Under the pieces are notes generated by a model. That model was given only the letters and a program-made list of their open reading frames with translations, made no database searches and was not told the origin of the DNA. Source: Streptococcus oralis (lineage in GTDB: Bacteria > Bacillota > Bacilli > Lactobacillales > Streptococcaceae). Taken from it: a stretch of 7,305 nucleotides of DNA. The position numbers were made by a program, and so were the translations under genes. Where the stretch lies: NCBI GenBank assembly GCA_937930605.1, contig CALHBZ010000201.1:1-7305 (forward strand), given 5' to 3'. Positions 1 through 5,878 of the stretch are shown piece by piece; position 1 is the stretch's first letter, and every line of letters begins with the position of its first letter.

Positions 1-163
1 AGTTTTCAGGAAGGTCCAACCAACCCAAAAAGTCGCTTCCAGCACCAGTTCCTTTGCGGATCAATTCGTCTGCTGCTGTTACTTGTGCTTGCATGTACTC
101 CACTTCATGTGGGGCAACAAATTTATCTAAAACTTTTGAATAATCAAATTTAATATGTGACAT
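1..163 (-). CDS. pgi: Glucose-6-phosphate isomerase, N-terminal part (runs off the left edge)
   Basis: Reading the minus strand from the ATG at 163 gives 54 codons ([15 protein letters not shown]... to ...GWLDLPEN) before the window ends. I recognise this as the N-terminus of the streptococcal glucose-6-phosphate isomerase, a cytoplasmic enzyme that interconverts glucose 6-phosphate and fructose 6-phosphate in glycolysis. The catalytic residues lie beyond the window and cannot be checked. The start is supported by a GGAGGA ribosome binding site at 169-174, five bases upstream of the ATG, and by a good promoter at 192-220. It is on the same strand as the amidotransferase gene upstream but is separated from it by a terminator, so it is probably transcribed alone. 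Identity is from recall of the family sequence, not from a search. Confidence 0.93.
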   Translation of the reverse strand, partial: MSHIKFDYSKVLDKFVAPHEVEYMQAQVTAADELIRKGTGAGSDFLGWLDLPEN

Positions 164-191
164 GATATTCCTCCAATATTTCTTCTTTTCT

Positions 192-220
192 ATCATAACG
201 CTTACCTTTGATTTTTTCAA
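192..220 (-). promoter_or_regulatory. pgi promoter (sigma-A type)
   Basis: On the minus strand there is a -35 box TTGAAA (215-220), a 17-base spacer and a -10 box TATGAT (192-197). Transcription would begin near 185, giving a leader of about 20 bases that contains only the ribosome binding site. Spacing and both boxes are close to consensus. Confidence 0.8.
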
Positions 221-257
221 GCTTTTTTATTGAATTTGCCCAATTTTTATCATAATT

Positions 258-267
258 CAAACGTTTG
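258..267. promoter_or_regulatory. Perfect palindrome upstream of pgi, possible cre-like operator
   Basis: CAAACGTTTG is a perfect 10-base palindrome 37 bases upstream of the pgi -35 box. Extended to 14 bases (256-269) it matches the usual CcpA cre pattern TGNAANCGNTNNCA except at two positions, the second base and the last. A glycolytic gene under CcpA control would be reasonable, but two mismatches make this a weak call; it could be a site for another regulator or chance. Confidence 0.3.
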
Positions 268-303
268 CGTAAAAATGCTAAAATATAAAAAATCTGAAAG
301 GAC

Positions 304-333
304 GAATAAAAACGGCTAGAGACTCTAACCGTT
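304..333 (-). terminator. Rho-independent terminator of the amidotransferase gene, overlapping its stop codon
   Basis: On the minus strand the arms AACGG and CCGTT (329-333 and 311-315) and an inner TAGAG/CTCTA pair form an almost perfect hairpin, interrupted only by one internal mismatch, followed by TTTTATT (304-310). Two bases of the stop codon at 332-334 lie inside the 5' arm. It separates this gene from pgi. Confidence 0.8.
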
Positions 334-1021
334 ACAATTCATTTAATAAATACTCAAATAGTTCTAAATTGCCGTCTTCTTCATTGACCAGAAATTCTGG
401 ATGCCACTGCAAGCCGATGATACGATGCTCGTCGACAGACTCAATCGCTTCGATAGTCTGGTCTCTTGGATCAATAGCAGTCACACGGAAGTTAGGTGCC
501 AAATCTTTGATACTTTGACGATGGACTGAGTTAACTTGGCTTTCTTTGCCAAACAACTTAGCAACCACACTTCCTTCTACTGTCTCAATCGAATGAGATG
601 TTCCAAAAGGCAGACCTTGCCAGTGTCCCTCAATTTCTTGGTGGAGCGTACCACCAAAAGCAACATTGACCAGCTGGACACCACGGCAGATTGCTAAAAT
701 GGGCTTATTCTGATGGAGTGCTTCTCTCAAGAGTGCCAATTCAAATTCATCACGAGCAAGGTTGTAATCATCGCTCTCGATGGTTTTTTTCTCTCCATAA
801 AACTGAGGATGGACATTTTGCCCACCTGTCAAGATGAGTTTGTCAATCATTTCCACATAATCGCGCACAACGGACTCATCCCCTACAGGAATCACTAAAG
901 GGAGACCTCCGACTTGACGAATGCTCTCTGCAAATTTACAAGATACAGATGAATGAATGTTTTTCCCTTCTGCATCTACAGGACACAGATTTGCAGCAAC
1001 TCCTACAACCGTTCTAGCCAT
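332..1021 (-). CDS. Class-I glutamine amidotransferase-like hydrolase (PuuD / peptidase C26 family)
   Basis: The 229-residue protein has the glutamine amidotransferase fold signals of the gamma-glutamyl-GABA hydrolase (PuuD-like) family: a nucleophile elbow AICRGVQ with the likely catalytic Cys112, and the motif GLQWHPEF with His207 and Glu209 completing the triad. LTGGQNVHP (64-72) and NSVHRQSI (164-171) are also typical of the family. Members are free-standing hydrolases that cleave gamma-glutamyl amide bonds; no synthetase domain is fused here. The true substrate cannot be read from the sequence: nothing in the neighbourhood points to putrescine breakdown, so naming it puuD would be unsafe. 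There is no signal peptide, so it should be cytoplasmic. The ATG is preceded by AAGGAG seven bases upstream (1029-1034). It lies downstream of patAB on the same strand but behind a terminator, and may have its own promoter at 1083-1111. Confidence 0.88.
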   Translation of the reverse strand: MARTVVGVAANLCPVDAEGKNIHSSVSCKFAESIRQVGGLPLVIPVGDESVVRDYVEMIDKLILTGGQNVHPQFYGEKKTIESDDYNLARDEFELALLREALHQNKPILAICRGVQLVNVAFGGTLHQEIEGHWQGLPFGTSHSIETVEGSVVAKLFGKESQVNSVHRQSIKDLAPNFRVTAIDPRDQTIEAIESVDEHRIIGLQWHPEFLVNEEDGNLELFEYLLNEL

Positions 1022-1057
1022 GATGTGTCTCCTTTCGATTTTCTTGCGACAGTCTTA

Positions 1058-1113
1058 TCTTATCACTCCAACCTTTTCCTGTCTAATATGTTTTTTTAAA
1101 GACCGTGATAAGA
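1058..1113. repeat. Perfect 9-base inverted repeat flanking the putative amidotransferase promoter
   Basis: TCTTATCAC at 1058-1066 is the exact reverse complement of GTGATAAGA at 1105-1113, with 38 bases between them. One arm overlaps the possible -35 box and the other lies just downstream of the predicted transcription start, so the pair could be two half-sites of a repressor, or chance. No regulator family is recognised from the sequence. Confidence 0.4.
1083..1111 (-). promoter_or_regulatory. Possible promoter of the amidotransferase gene
   Basis: On the minus strand TTATCA (1106-1111), 17 bases and TATTAG (1083-1088) form a moderate sigma-A promoter between the patB terminator and the amidotransferase ribosome binding site. 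Each box departs from consensus at two positions, so the call rests largely on position and spacing. It lies within a 9-base inverted repeat (see 1058-1113). Confidence 0.4.
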
Positions 1114-1124
1114 ATTTTTTATGG

Positions 1125-1158
1125 ACAAGAAAAAGCTGCCCAAAAGGACAACTTTTTT
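1125..1158 (-). terminator. Rho-independent terminator of the patAB operon
   Basis: Read on the minus strand, AAAAAGTTGTCC and GGGCAGCTTTTT form a 12-base-pair stem (1130-1157, two G-U pairs) around a TTTT loop. The 3' arm itself carries the T run and is followed by CTTGTCC. The hairpin starts just two bases after the patB stop codon. It should stop most transcription before the amidotransferase gene. Confidence 0.85.
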
Positions 1159-1159
1159 C

Positions 1160-2926
1160 TTATTCGAAGACGAATTGATTGTGATAGAGTTCTGAGTAGA
1201 AGCCACCAAGTTTGAGCAACTCATGATGATTCCCCCGTTCAATGACCTCTCCATCTTTGAGGACAATAATCTGGTCGGCATTGAGGATGGTCTTCAAACG
1301 ATGGGCAATGACAAAACTGGTTCGACCTGCTACAATCGCCTCCATGGCATGTTGAATCTTGCTCTCTGTTACGGTATCCACATTGGAAGTCGCTTCATCT
1401 AAGATTAAGACCTGAGGATCAGTCATCAGAGTTCGAGCGATGGAAATTAATTGTTTCTGACCAGTCGAGAAGATATTTTGCTCATCATCAATAAGGGTAT
1501 CATACTTGTCAGGCAAGCTTTCGATATAGTCATGAATGTGAGTTGCCTTTGCAGCTGCTTCAACCATTTCCTGACTCGCATCTGGCACACCGAAGCGGAT
1601 ATTATCCCGAATCGTTCCACTAAACAAGACCGAATCCTGCAAGACAATACCAACCTTGCTCCGCAAACTGTCCAAGTCGTAGTCACGTATGTCTTTGCCA
1701 TCAAAGGAAATGCTACCTGCATCCACATCGTAGAAACGATTGATGAGGTTCATGATGGTTGTTTTCCCCGAACCAGTCGGGCCGACAACTGCTATCATCT
1801 GCCCCTTAGGAGCAGAAATGCTAACATCTTTCAAAATCGGCTTGTCAGGCACATAAGAAAAATCAACATGACTGATTTCAACGCCTTTTCGCAATCCCGT
1901 AAAGGCAGATGCATTTTGCGGGCGAATCTCTTCTTCTGCATCAAACATTTCCTGGATACGATCTGCCCCAGTAAAGGCCAACTGAAGACTCCCCCAGCTA
2001 GCAGCCACTTGGATAATCGGCTGGTAGTACTGCTGAGAAAATTGGGTAAACATGACAATCAAACCTAGGGCTGTCGTTGTTTCGATGCTTGGATCGTTCA
2101 GCAAGACCGCCGAACCTGCAAAAATGACGATAGCCGTATTGACCAAGCTCATCCCATTCATAACTGGAAAGAGGATCCCTGAGAACATTCTCCCTTTAAA
2201 GGTTGCCTTGCGCACGCGCTCATTTTGCTCCACAAAACCTGCTACGATGTCGTCCTGAATTCCTTGTACGATAACAGCTTTCTGCCCTGAAATACTTTCG
2301 TCCATGTAGGCATTGAGTTTCCCAACTTCTTTTTGCTGGAGATTGGTGTACTTGCGGGCCATTTTCACGATGAAGACCAGCATGAGAAAGGCCACTGGGG
2401 TGCTGGCTACTGTTATCAGGGCTAGCGTCACATTTTTTGAAAACATGACAAAAATCAAACCGATGTAAAGGGCAATATTGCTCATAACCTGAACTAAACT
2501 TTCATTGAAGGCTTGAAGGATGTTATCCAAGTCACTAGTGAAGCGAGAGAGAATATCCCCATCCTGATGGCGGTCAAAGAAAGAAACCGTCAAACGGGAA
2601 AGTTTACCAAAAAGGCCCTTACGCATCTCATTTGTCGACTCAGCAATCACACGGGTCATAAAGGTCATGTAAATCAAACTGGATACTACTAGGGCGAGGA
2701 CAACCAGAGCTAGATTCAGCATCAGAGCTGATAAACTCTGCCAGGCTAGTTCTGAAGTCCCATTTTGATAATCCAGAACCAGGTTAGCGAGCTCTGTGAC
2801 TGCTTGGCCTGAAAAAACTGGAAAGAGGGCTTGGGCAATTGTCGCAATCGCAACCATCAGAATCACAATGACAAAGGAGAACTTGTAAACTTTAAAATAA
2901 TTCCAGAAAAATCGAACGGTTTTCAT
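1160..2926 (-). CDS. patB: Multidrug ABC exporter half-transporter PatB
   Basis: The 588-residue protein is a fused membrane-ATPase half-transporter, the length I recall for pneumococcal PatB, which pairs with PatA to export fluoroquinolones and dyes and is reported to prefer GTP. The N-terminal half has about six membrane segments (roughly 17-37, 66-91, 145-163, 166-189, 249-276, 283-306). The nucleotide-binding domain from about 348 has Walker A GPTGSGKTT (382-390), Q-loop Gln430, Walker B ILD510 followed by catalytic Glu511, and switch His542 in AHRL. The signature is changed to FSTGQ (486-490) instead of LSGGQ, so the site formed with PatA's Walker A should be the weak one. A longer frame reaches 2977, but I start at the ATG at 2926: it has AAGGAGG at 2933-2939 and follows the patA stop by one base, implying translational coupling. 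Specific assignment is from recall and gene order. Confidence 0.9.
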   Translation of the reverse strand: MKTVRFFWNYFKVYKFSFVIVILMVAIATIAQALFPVFSGQAVTELANLVLDYQNGTSELAWQSLSALMLNLALVVLALVVSSLIYMTFMTRVIAESTNEMRKGLFGKLSRLTVSFFDRHQDGDILSRFTSDLDNILQAFNESLVQVMSNIALYIGLIFVMFSKNVTLALITVASTPVAFLMLVFIVKMARKYTNLQQKEVGKLNAYMDESISGQKAVIVQGIQDDIVAGFVEQNERVRKATFKGRMFSGILFPVMNGMSLVNTAIVIFAGSAVLLNDPSIETTTALGLIVMFTQFSQQYYQPIIQVAASWGSLQLAFTGADRIQEMFDAEEEIRPQNASAFTGLRKGVEISHVDFSYVPDKPILKDVSISAPKGQMIAVVGPTGSGKTTIMNLINRFYDVDAGSISFDGKDIRDYDLDSLRSKVGIVLQDSVLFSGTIRDNIRFGVPDASQEMVEAAAKATHIHDYIESLPDKYDTLIDDEQNIFSTGQKQLISIARTLMTDPQVLILDEATSNVDTVTESKIQHAMEAIVAGRTSFVIAHRLKTILNADQIIVLKDGEVIERGNHHELLKLGGFYSELYHNQFVFE

Positions 2927-2927
2927 T

Positions 2928-4634
2928 TTATTCCTCCTTTCCCTTTTGTGTTTCGTAGATTTCACGGTAAACGGCATTGTTAGCTACCAAGTCTGCATGC
3001 CGTCCTTCTCCAATCAAGCGCCCTTGGTCCAAGACCAAAATCTTGTCTGCATGGACGACTGAACTGATCTTTTGAGCGATGATAATCGTTGTTGTCCCTT
3101 TCAGATCATTGTTCAAAGCTTCCTGTACGAGTCTTTCTGACTTAGCATCCAAGGCCGAAGTCGAATCGTCAAAGATCAGGATACGGGGATTGCTGACAAT
3201 CCCACGGGCAATGGACATCCGTTGCTTTTGTCCACCAGAAAAGTTGGTGCCACGTTCTTCGACCTGACTCTCAAATTTGTTTTCCATGCGTCCGATAAAT
3301 TCGCTGGCTTGAGCGATTTGTGCTGCACGTTCCAGTTCTGACACGCTGGCATTACTTTTTCCTTGACGGAGATTATCTGCAATGGTTCCGCTAAAGAGAA
3401 TAGCACGTTGCAAGACGATGGAAACTGTTTTACGCAAGGTTCCCTCGCTGACATCTCGAATATCCTTGCCACCAATCTTAATAGATCCCTCCTGTGGATC
3501 AAACAGTCGTGGAATTAACTGAGCCAAGGTGGACTTCCCTGCTCCAGTCGCTCCAACCACACCGACCATCTGACCAGGCGCAATATCAAAGGTTACATTT
3601 TTCAGAATAGGCTCATCATCATTGGGATAGGTAAAGGTCACATTTTCAAAAGAGAGACTTCCTTCTAACTCTTCATCTGGGAGATTTTTAAAGGTCATCG
3701 CTGGCTCGGTATCTAAAATCTCACGAATACGGCGCAAGGAAATCATGGCACGGCTGACAGAATTTCCCAAAAAACCAACCATGATGATAGTAAAGATAAT
3801 CTGGCTGAGATAATTGATAAAGGAAGCAATTGAACCCACTACAGATGGATCTGACTGAGCCATTCCAGCTACCAACCAGATAGAGAGAAAGACCGCGCCA
3901 TAACCCACTAGCATCATAACGGGTTCTATAACTGAGAAGGCGTAGCCGATATAAAGATTTTGACCGAGAAGTTCATCTGAAACCTCGGTAAATTTGGTAA
4001 ACTGTGCTTTTTCCTGCACAAAGGATTTGACTACACGCACACCACGTAGATTTTCTTTTGCAATAGCATTGATCCGTTCAAGAAGGGTTTGAAACTTGGC
4101 AAATCGTGGTCCCATCATTCCCATCATAATGGCAGTTAGTGCAAAGATTAGGAGCACCATAAGGACAATCACCCACCAAAGCGATGGAAGAGTGTGAATC
4201 GCCAAGATAAAAGAACCGATAAAGAGAAGAGGAAGACGGAAGAGGATTTGAAAAGCCATCATCACCACGTTCTGAATTTGGTTGATATCATTGGTCATAC
4301 GGACGACAAGGTTGCCGGCATTAAACTGCTCGATATTAGCGTAAGAAAAAGTCTGAATCTTGCGAAAGGCGTCTTCCCGAAGATCCGAAGACACTCCTTG
4401 AGCAATATAGGCTGCAAGTGTCACATTGACCCCACCTGCAACCAAACCGACTAGGGCTACTCCTATCAACCAGGCACCAATGCTATAGATGGCCTCATGT
4501 TGATTAGCCAACAATGCCTCTAACACCTCTTGCAAATAGCGCGGTTGCAAGAGCGAGCTTGCAACCATCAAGCCTGTCATTACTAGGGATGCCAAGGCCT
4601 GCCATTTATAGGTTTTTATTTTTTTAATGAGCAT
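2928..4634 (-). CDS. patA: Multidrug ABC exporter half-transporter PatA
   Basis: The 568-residue membrane-ATPase half-transporter is very like pneumococcal PatA, the partner of PatB in a heterodimeric drug exporter in the cytoplasmic membrane. Predicted membrane segments lie near 11-30, 49-75, 123-146, 152-174, 235-258 and 265-290. The ATPase domain (from about 328) has Walker A GATGAGKST (361-369), Q-loop Gln409 and a near-standard signature FSGGQ (465-469). Walker B IFDD (487-490) has Asp490 where the catalytic Glu is expected, and the switch His is replaced by Gln521 in IAQKIS, so PatA's own site is degenerate while its signature can serve PatB's competent site. The frame is open to an upstream ATG at 4670 (12 more residues), but the ATG at 4634 has AGGAGG at 4639-4644 and gives the expected N-terminus MLIKKIKTYKW. 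Expression is probably limited by the attenuator in the leader. Confidence 0.91.
   Translation of the reverse strand: MLIKKIKTYKWQALASLVMTGLMVASSLLQPRYLQEVLEALLANQHEAIYSIGAWLIGVALVGLVAGGVNVTLAAYIAQGVSSDLREDAFRKIQTFSYANIEQFNAGNLVVRMTNDINQIQNVVMMAFQILFRLPLLFIGSFILAIHTLPSLWWVIVLMVLLIFALTAIMMGMMGPRFAKFQTLLERINAIAKENLRGVRVVKSFVQEKAQFTKFTEVSDELLGQNLYIGYAFSVIEPVMMLVGYGAVFLSIWLVAGMAQSDPSVVGSIASFINYLSQIIFTIIMVGFLGNSVSRAMISLRRIREILDTEPAMTFKNLPDEELEGSLSFENVTFTYPNDDEPILKNVTFDIAPGQMVGVVGATGAGKSTLAQLIPRLFDPQEGSIKIGGKDIRDVSEGTLRKTVSIVLQRAILFSGTIADNLRQGKSNASVSELERAAQIAQASEFIGRMENKFESQVEERGTNFSGGQKQRMSIARGIVSNPRILIFDDSTSALDAKSERLVQEALNNDLKGTTTIIIAQKISSVVHADKILVLDQGRLIGEGRHADLVANNAVYREIYETQKGKEE
2933..2939 (-). 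promoter_or_regulatory. patB ribosome binding site inside the end of patA
   Basis: AAGGAGG on the minus strand lies within the last codons of patA and six bases before the patB ATG at 2926. It fixes the patB start and suggests that ribosomes ending patA re-initiate on patB, which would help keep the two subunits equal in amount. Confidence 0.85.
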
Positions 4635-4638
4635 AATT

Positions 4639-4644
4639 CCTCCT
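4639..4644 (-). promoter_or_regulatory. patA ribosome binding site
   Basis: AGGAGG on the minus strand, four bases before the ATG at 4634, chooses this start over the in-frame ATG at 4670. The upstream ATG has only AAGGAG ten bases away, and that sequence is buried in the attenuator stem. Confidence 0.85.
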
Positions 4645-4686
4645 AATAAAATAGATAAAGGGAGCGACATCCTGCGTCAGCTCCTT
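4645..4686 (-). terminator. patA leader hairpin, probable transcriptional attenuator
   Basis: On the minus strand the arms GGAGC-T-GAC (4676-4684) and GTCGCTCC (4661-4668) make an eight-pair stem with one bulged T and a seven-base loop GCAGGAT. It is followed by the U-rich run CTTTATCTATTTTATT (4645-4660). It sits between the strong patA promoter and the patA ribosome binding site, so read-through should set patAB expression. In S. pneumoniae, disruption of an attenuator upstream of patA is reported to cause constitutive patAB overexpression and fluoroquinolone resistance; equivalence here is inferred from position and structure. Confidence 0.75.
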
Positions 4687-4687
4687 C

Positions 4688-4699
4688 TCATTCGTTCAT
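4688..4699 (-). other. Three-codon leader reading frame (M-N-E-stop) at the 5' end of the patA transcript
   Basis: ATGAACGAATGA begins only two to four bases after the predicted transcription start, so it would be translated as a leaderless message if at all. Its stop codon is three bases from the 5' arm of the attenuator hairpin. Such a short frame can occur by chance; it is recorded because a ribosome held on it would cover the 5' arm and could prevent termination. Confidence 0.25.
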
Positions 4700-4708
4700 A
4701 TTGATGCT

Positions 4709-4737
4709 ATTCTAGCAAAAAAGAGGAATCTTGTCAA
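4709..4737 (-). promoter_or_regulatory. patA promoter (near consensus)
   Basis: On the minus strand there is a perfect -35 box TTGACA (4732-4737), a 17-base spacer ending in the TGC of an extended -10, and TAGAAT (4709-4714). Transcription should begin near 4702, giving a leader of about 68 bases. The strength of the promoter fits a design in which the downstream attenuator, rather than initiation, holds expression down. Confidence 0.88.
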
Positions 4738-4766
4738 AAAAGTCTCCTTATTATAAATTAGTACGC

Positions 4767-4790
4767 TTTCATCCACAGGTGATGCATGAA
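4767..4790. repeat. Inverted repeat just upstream of the gpsA -10 box
   Basis: TTTCAT (4767-4772) and ATGAAA (4785-4790) are exact inverted copies with twelve bases between them, and CATC/GATG form an inner pair of arms (4770-4773 and 4781-4784). The element covers the place where the gpsA -35 box would be, so it could be an operator. Six-base arms are short enough to arise by chance. Confidence 0.3.
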
Positions 4791-4801
4791 AAGGCTTTTT
4801 A

Positions 4802-4810
4802 TGGTAAAAT
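4802..4810 (+). promoter_or_regulatory. gpsA-galU promoter, extended -10 type
   Basis: TGGTAAAAT is an extended -10 element (TGn plus TAAAAT at 4805-4810). No good -35 box lies 16-18 bases upstream, as is common for extended -10 promoters. Transcription would begin near 4817, leaving a 24-base leader containing GGAGG (4831-4835) before the gpsA ATG. It is divergent from the patA promoter, with about 65 bases between the two -10 outer edges and the -35 side of each facing the other. Confidence 0.6.
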
Positions 4811-4840
4811 GAAAGGAAGAACTCTTACAAGGAGGAAAAA

Positions 4841-5857
4841 ATGAAGAAACAAACCATCGCTGTCTTGGGTCCTGGTTCTTGGGGAACTGCCCTTTCGCAG
4901 GTCCTAAACGACAATGGACACGAGGTTCGCATTTGGGGAAATGTCCCTGACCAAATTGATGAAATCAATAGTCAACATACAAATAAACGCTACTTTAAAG
5001 ATATCCTACTCGACGAAAACATCAAAGCCTACCATGACTTAGAAGAAACACTAAAGGATGTGGATGCTGTTCTATTTGTAGTCCCAACAAAAGTAACGAG
5101 ACTGGTTGCCCAACAAGTAGCAAAGGTACTCGATCACAAGGTTGTCATCATGCATGCCTCCAAAGGCTTGGAACCAGATAGTCACAAACGCCTCTCAACC
5201 ATTCTTGAAGAGGAAATTCCAGCTGACCTCCGTAGTGACATTGTTGTTGTTTCAGGACCTAGCCACGCTGAGGAAACCATTGTACGCGATATCACCTTGA
5301 TTACTGCAGCATCTAAAGATCTTGAAACGGCCCAGTACGTCCAAAACCTCTTTAGCAATCACTACTTCCGCCTCTATACCAATACTGATGTTATCGGGGT
5401 TGAAACCGCTGGTGCTCTTAAAAACATCATCGCAGTTGGTGCAGGTGCATTACATGGCCTAGGCTTTGGCGACAATGCCAAAGCGGCCATCATCACTCGT
5501 GGCTTGGCAGAAATCACCCGCCTAGGGGTCGCTCTTGGAGCTAATCCTCTGACTTATAGCGGTCTTTCTGGAGTCGGTGATTTGATCGTAACGGGGACAT
5601 CTGTCCACTCTCGTAACTGGAGAGCGGGTGACGCTCTCGGTCGTGGAGAATCTCTAGCAGACATCGAAGCCAACATGGGCATGGTCATTGAAGGAATTTC
5701 AACAACTCGAGCAGCTTACGAACTGGCTCAGGAATTAGGTGTCTACATGCCAATCACACAAGCCATCTACCGAGTTATCTATGAAGGTGTCAATATCAAA
5801 GAAGCAATCAATGACATCATGAACAATGAATTTAAAGCAGAAAACGAATGGTCTTAG
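4841..5857 (+). CDS. gpsA: Glycerol-3-phosphate dehydrogenase [NAD(P)+]
   Basis: This cytoplasmic enzyme reduces dihydroxyacetone phosphate to sn-glycerol 3-phosphate, the backbone for phospholipids and for glycerophosphate polymers. The 338-residue length is normal for the family. The N-terminal Rossmann domain starts with GPGSWG (10-15, a GxGxxG loop). Family landmarks follow in order: ASKGLE with Lys108, SGPSHAEE (138-145), ETAGALKNI with the likely catalytic Lys194, GVGDLIVT with Asp247, and SRNWRAG (257-263) of the substrate site; Glu284 follows in VIEG. The start has GGAGG five bases upstream. The gene heads a two-gene operon with galU, 21 bases apart, transcribed divergently from patA. 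No truncation or odd residue was seen. Confidence 0.96.
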   Translation: MKKQTIAVLGPGSWGTALSQVLNDNGHEVRIWGNVPDQIDEINSQHTNKRYFKDILLDENIKAYHDLEETLKDVDAVLFVVPTKVTRLVAQQVAKVLDHKVVIMHASKGLEPDSHKRLSTILEEEIPADLRSDIVVVSGPSHAEETIVRDITLITAASKDLETAQYVQNLFSNHYFRLYTNTDVIGVETAGALKNIIAVGAGALHGLGFGDNAKAAIITRGLAEITRLGVALGANPLTYSGLSGVGDLIVTGTSVHSRNWRAGDALGRGESLADIEANMGMVIEGISTTRAAYELAQELGVYMPITQAIYRVIYEGVNIKEAINDIMNNEFKAENEWS

Positions 5858-5878
5858 ACCCTTATAGAAAGGAACATT

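Noticed and set aside
301..308. GACGAATA, one base from the ComX cin-box TACGAATA
   Set aside because: It points into the 3' end of the oppositely oriented amidotransferase gene and has no downstream gene on the plus strand.
1451..2068. 205-codon open frame on the plus strand
   Set aside because: It lies wholly antisense to the conserved patB ATPase region, has no ribosome site of note, and its protein is rich in Cys, Arg and Asn with no family resemblance; it is a shadow of patB.
2927..2977. Upstream extension of PatB by 17 residues
   Set aside because: The extra residues overlap the patA coding end, have no ribosome site at the proper distance, and the ATG at 2926 gives the 588-residue length expected for PatB.
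4635..4670. Upstream extension of PatA by 12 residues from the ATG at 4670
   Set aside because: Kept only as a hypothesis: the ATG at 4634 has a far better ribosome site and gives the N-terminus recalled for the family, while the upstream ATG is inside the attenuator hairpin.
4750..4755. Minus-strand TATAAT as a second, upstream patA promoter
   Set aside because: A perfect -10 hexamer, but nothing like TTGACA lies 16-18 bases upstream; the promoter at 4709-4737 is much stronger.
4731..4757. Plus-strand TTGTCA-15-TATAAA as a second gpsA promoter
   Set aside because: The spacer of 15 is too short, and the -35 match is simply the complement of the patA -35 box.
4769..4777. DnaA-box-like TCATCCACA, one mismatch from TTATCCACA
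   Set aside because: A single isolated near match within another inverted repeat, far from any origin signature such as dnaA, dnaN or clustered boxes; too weak to call.
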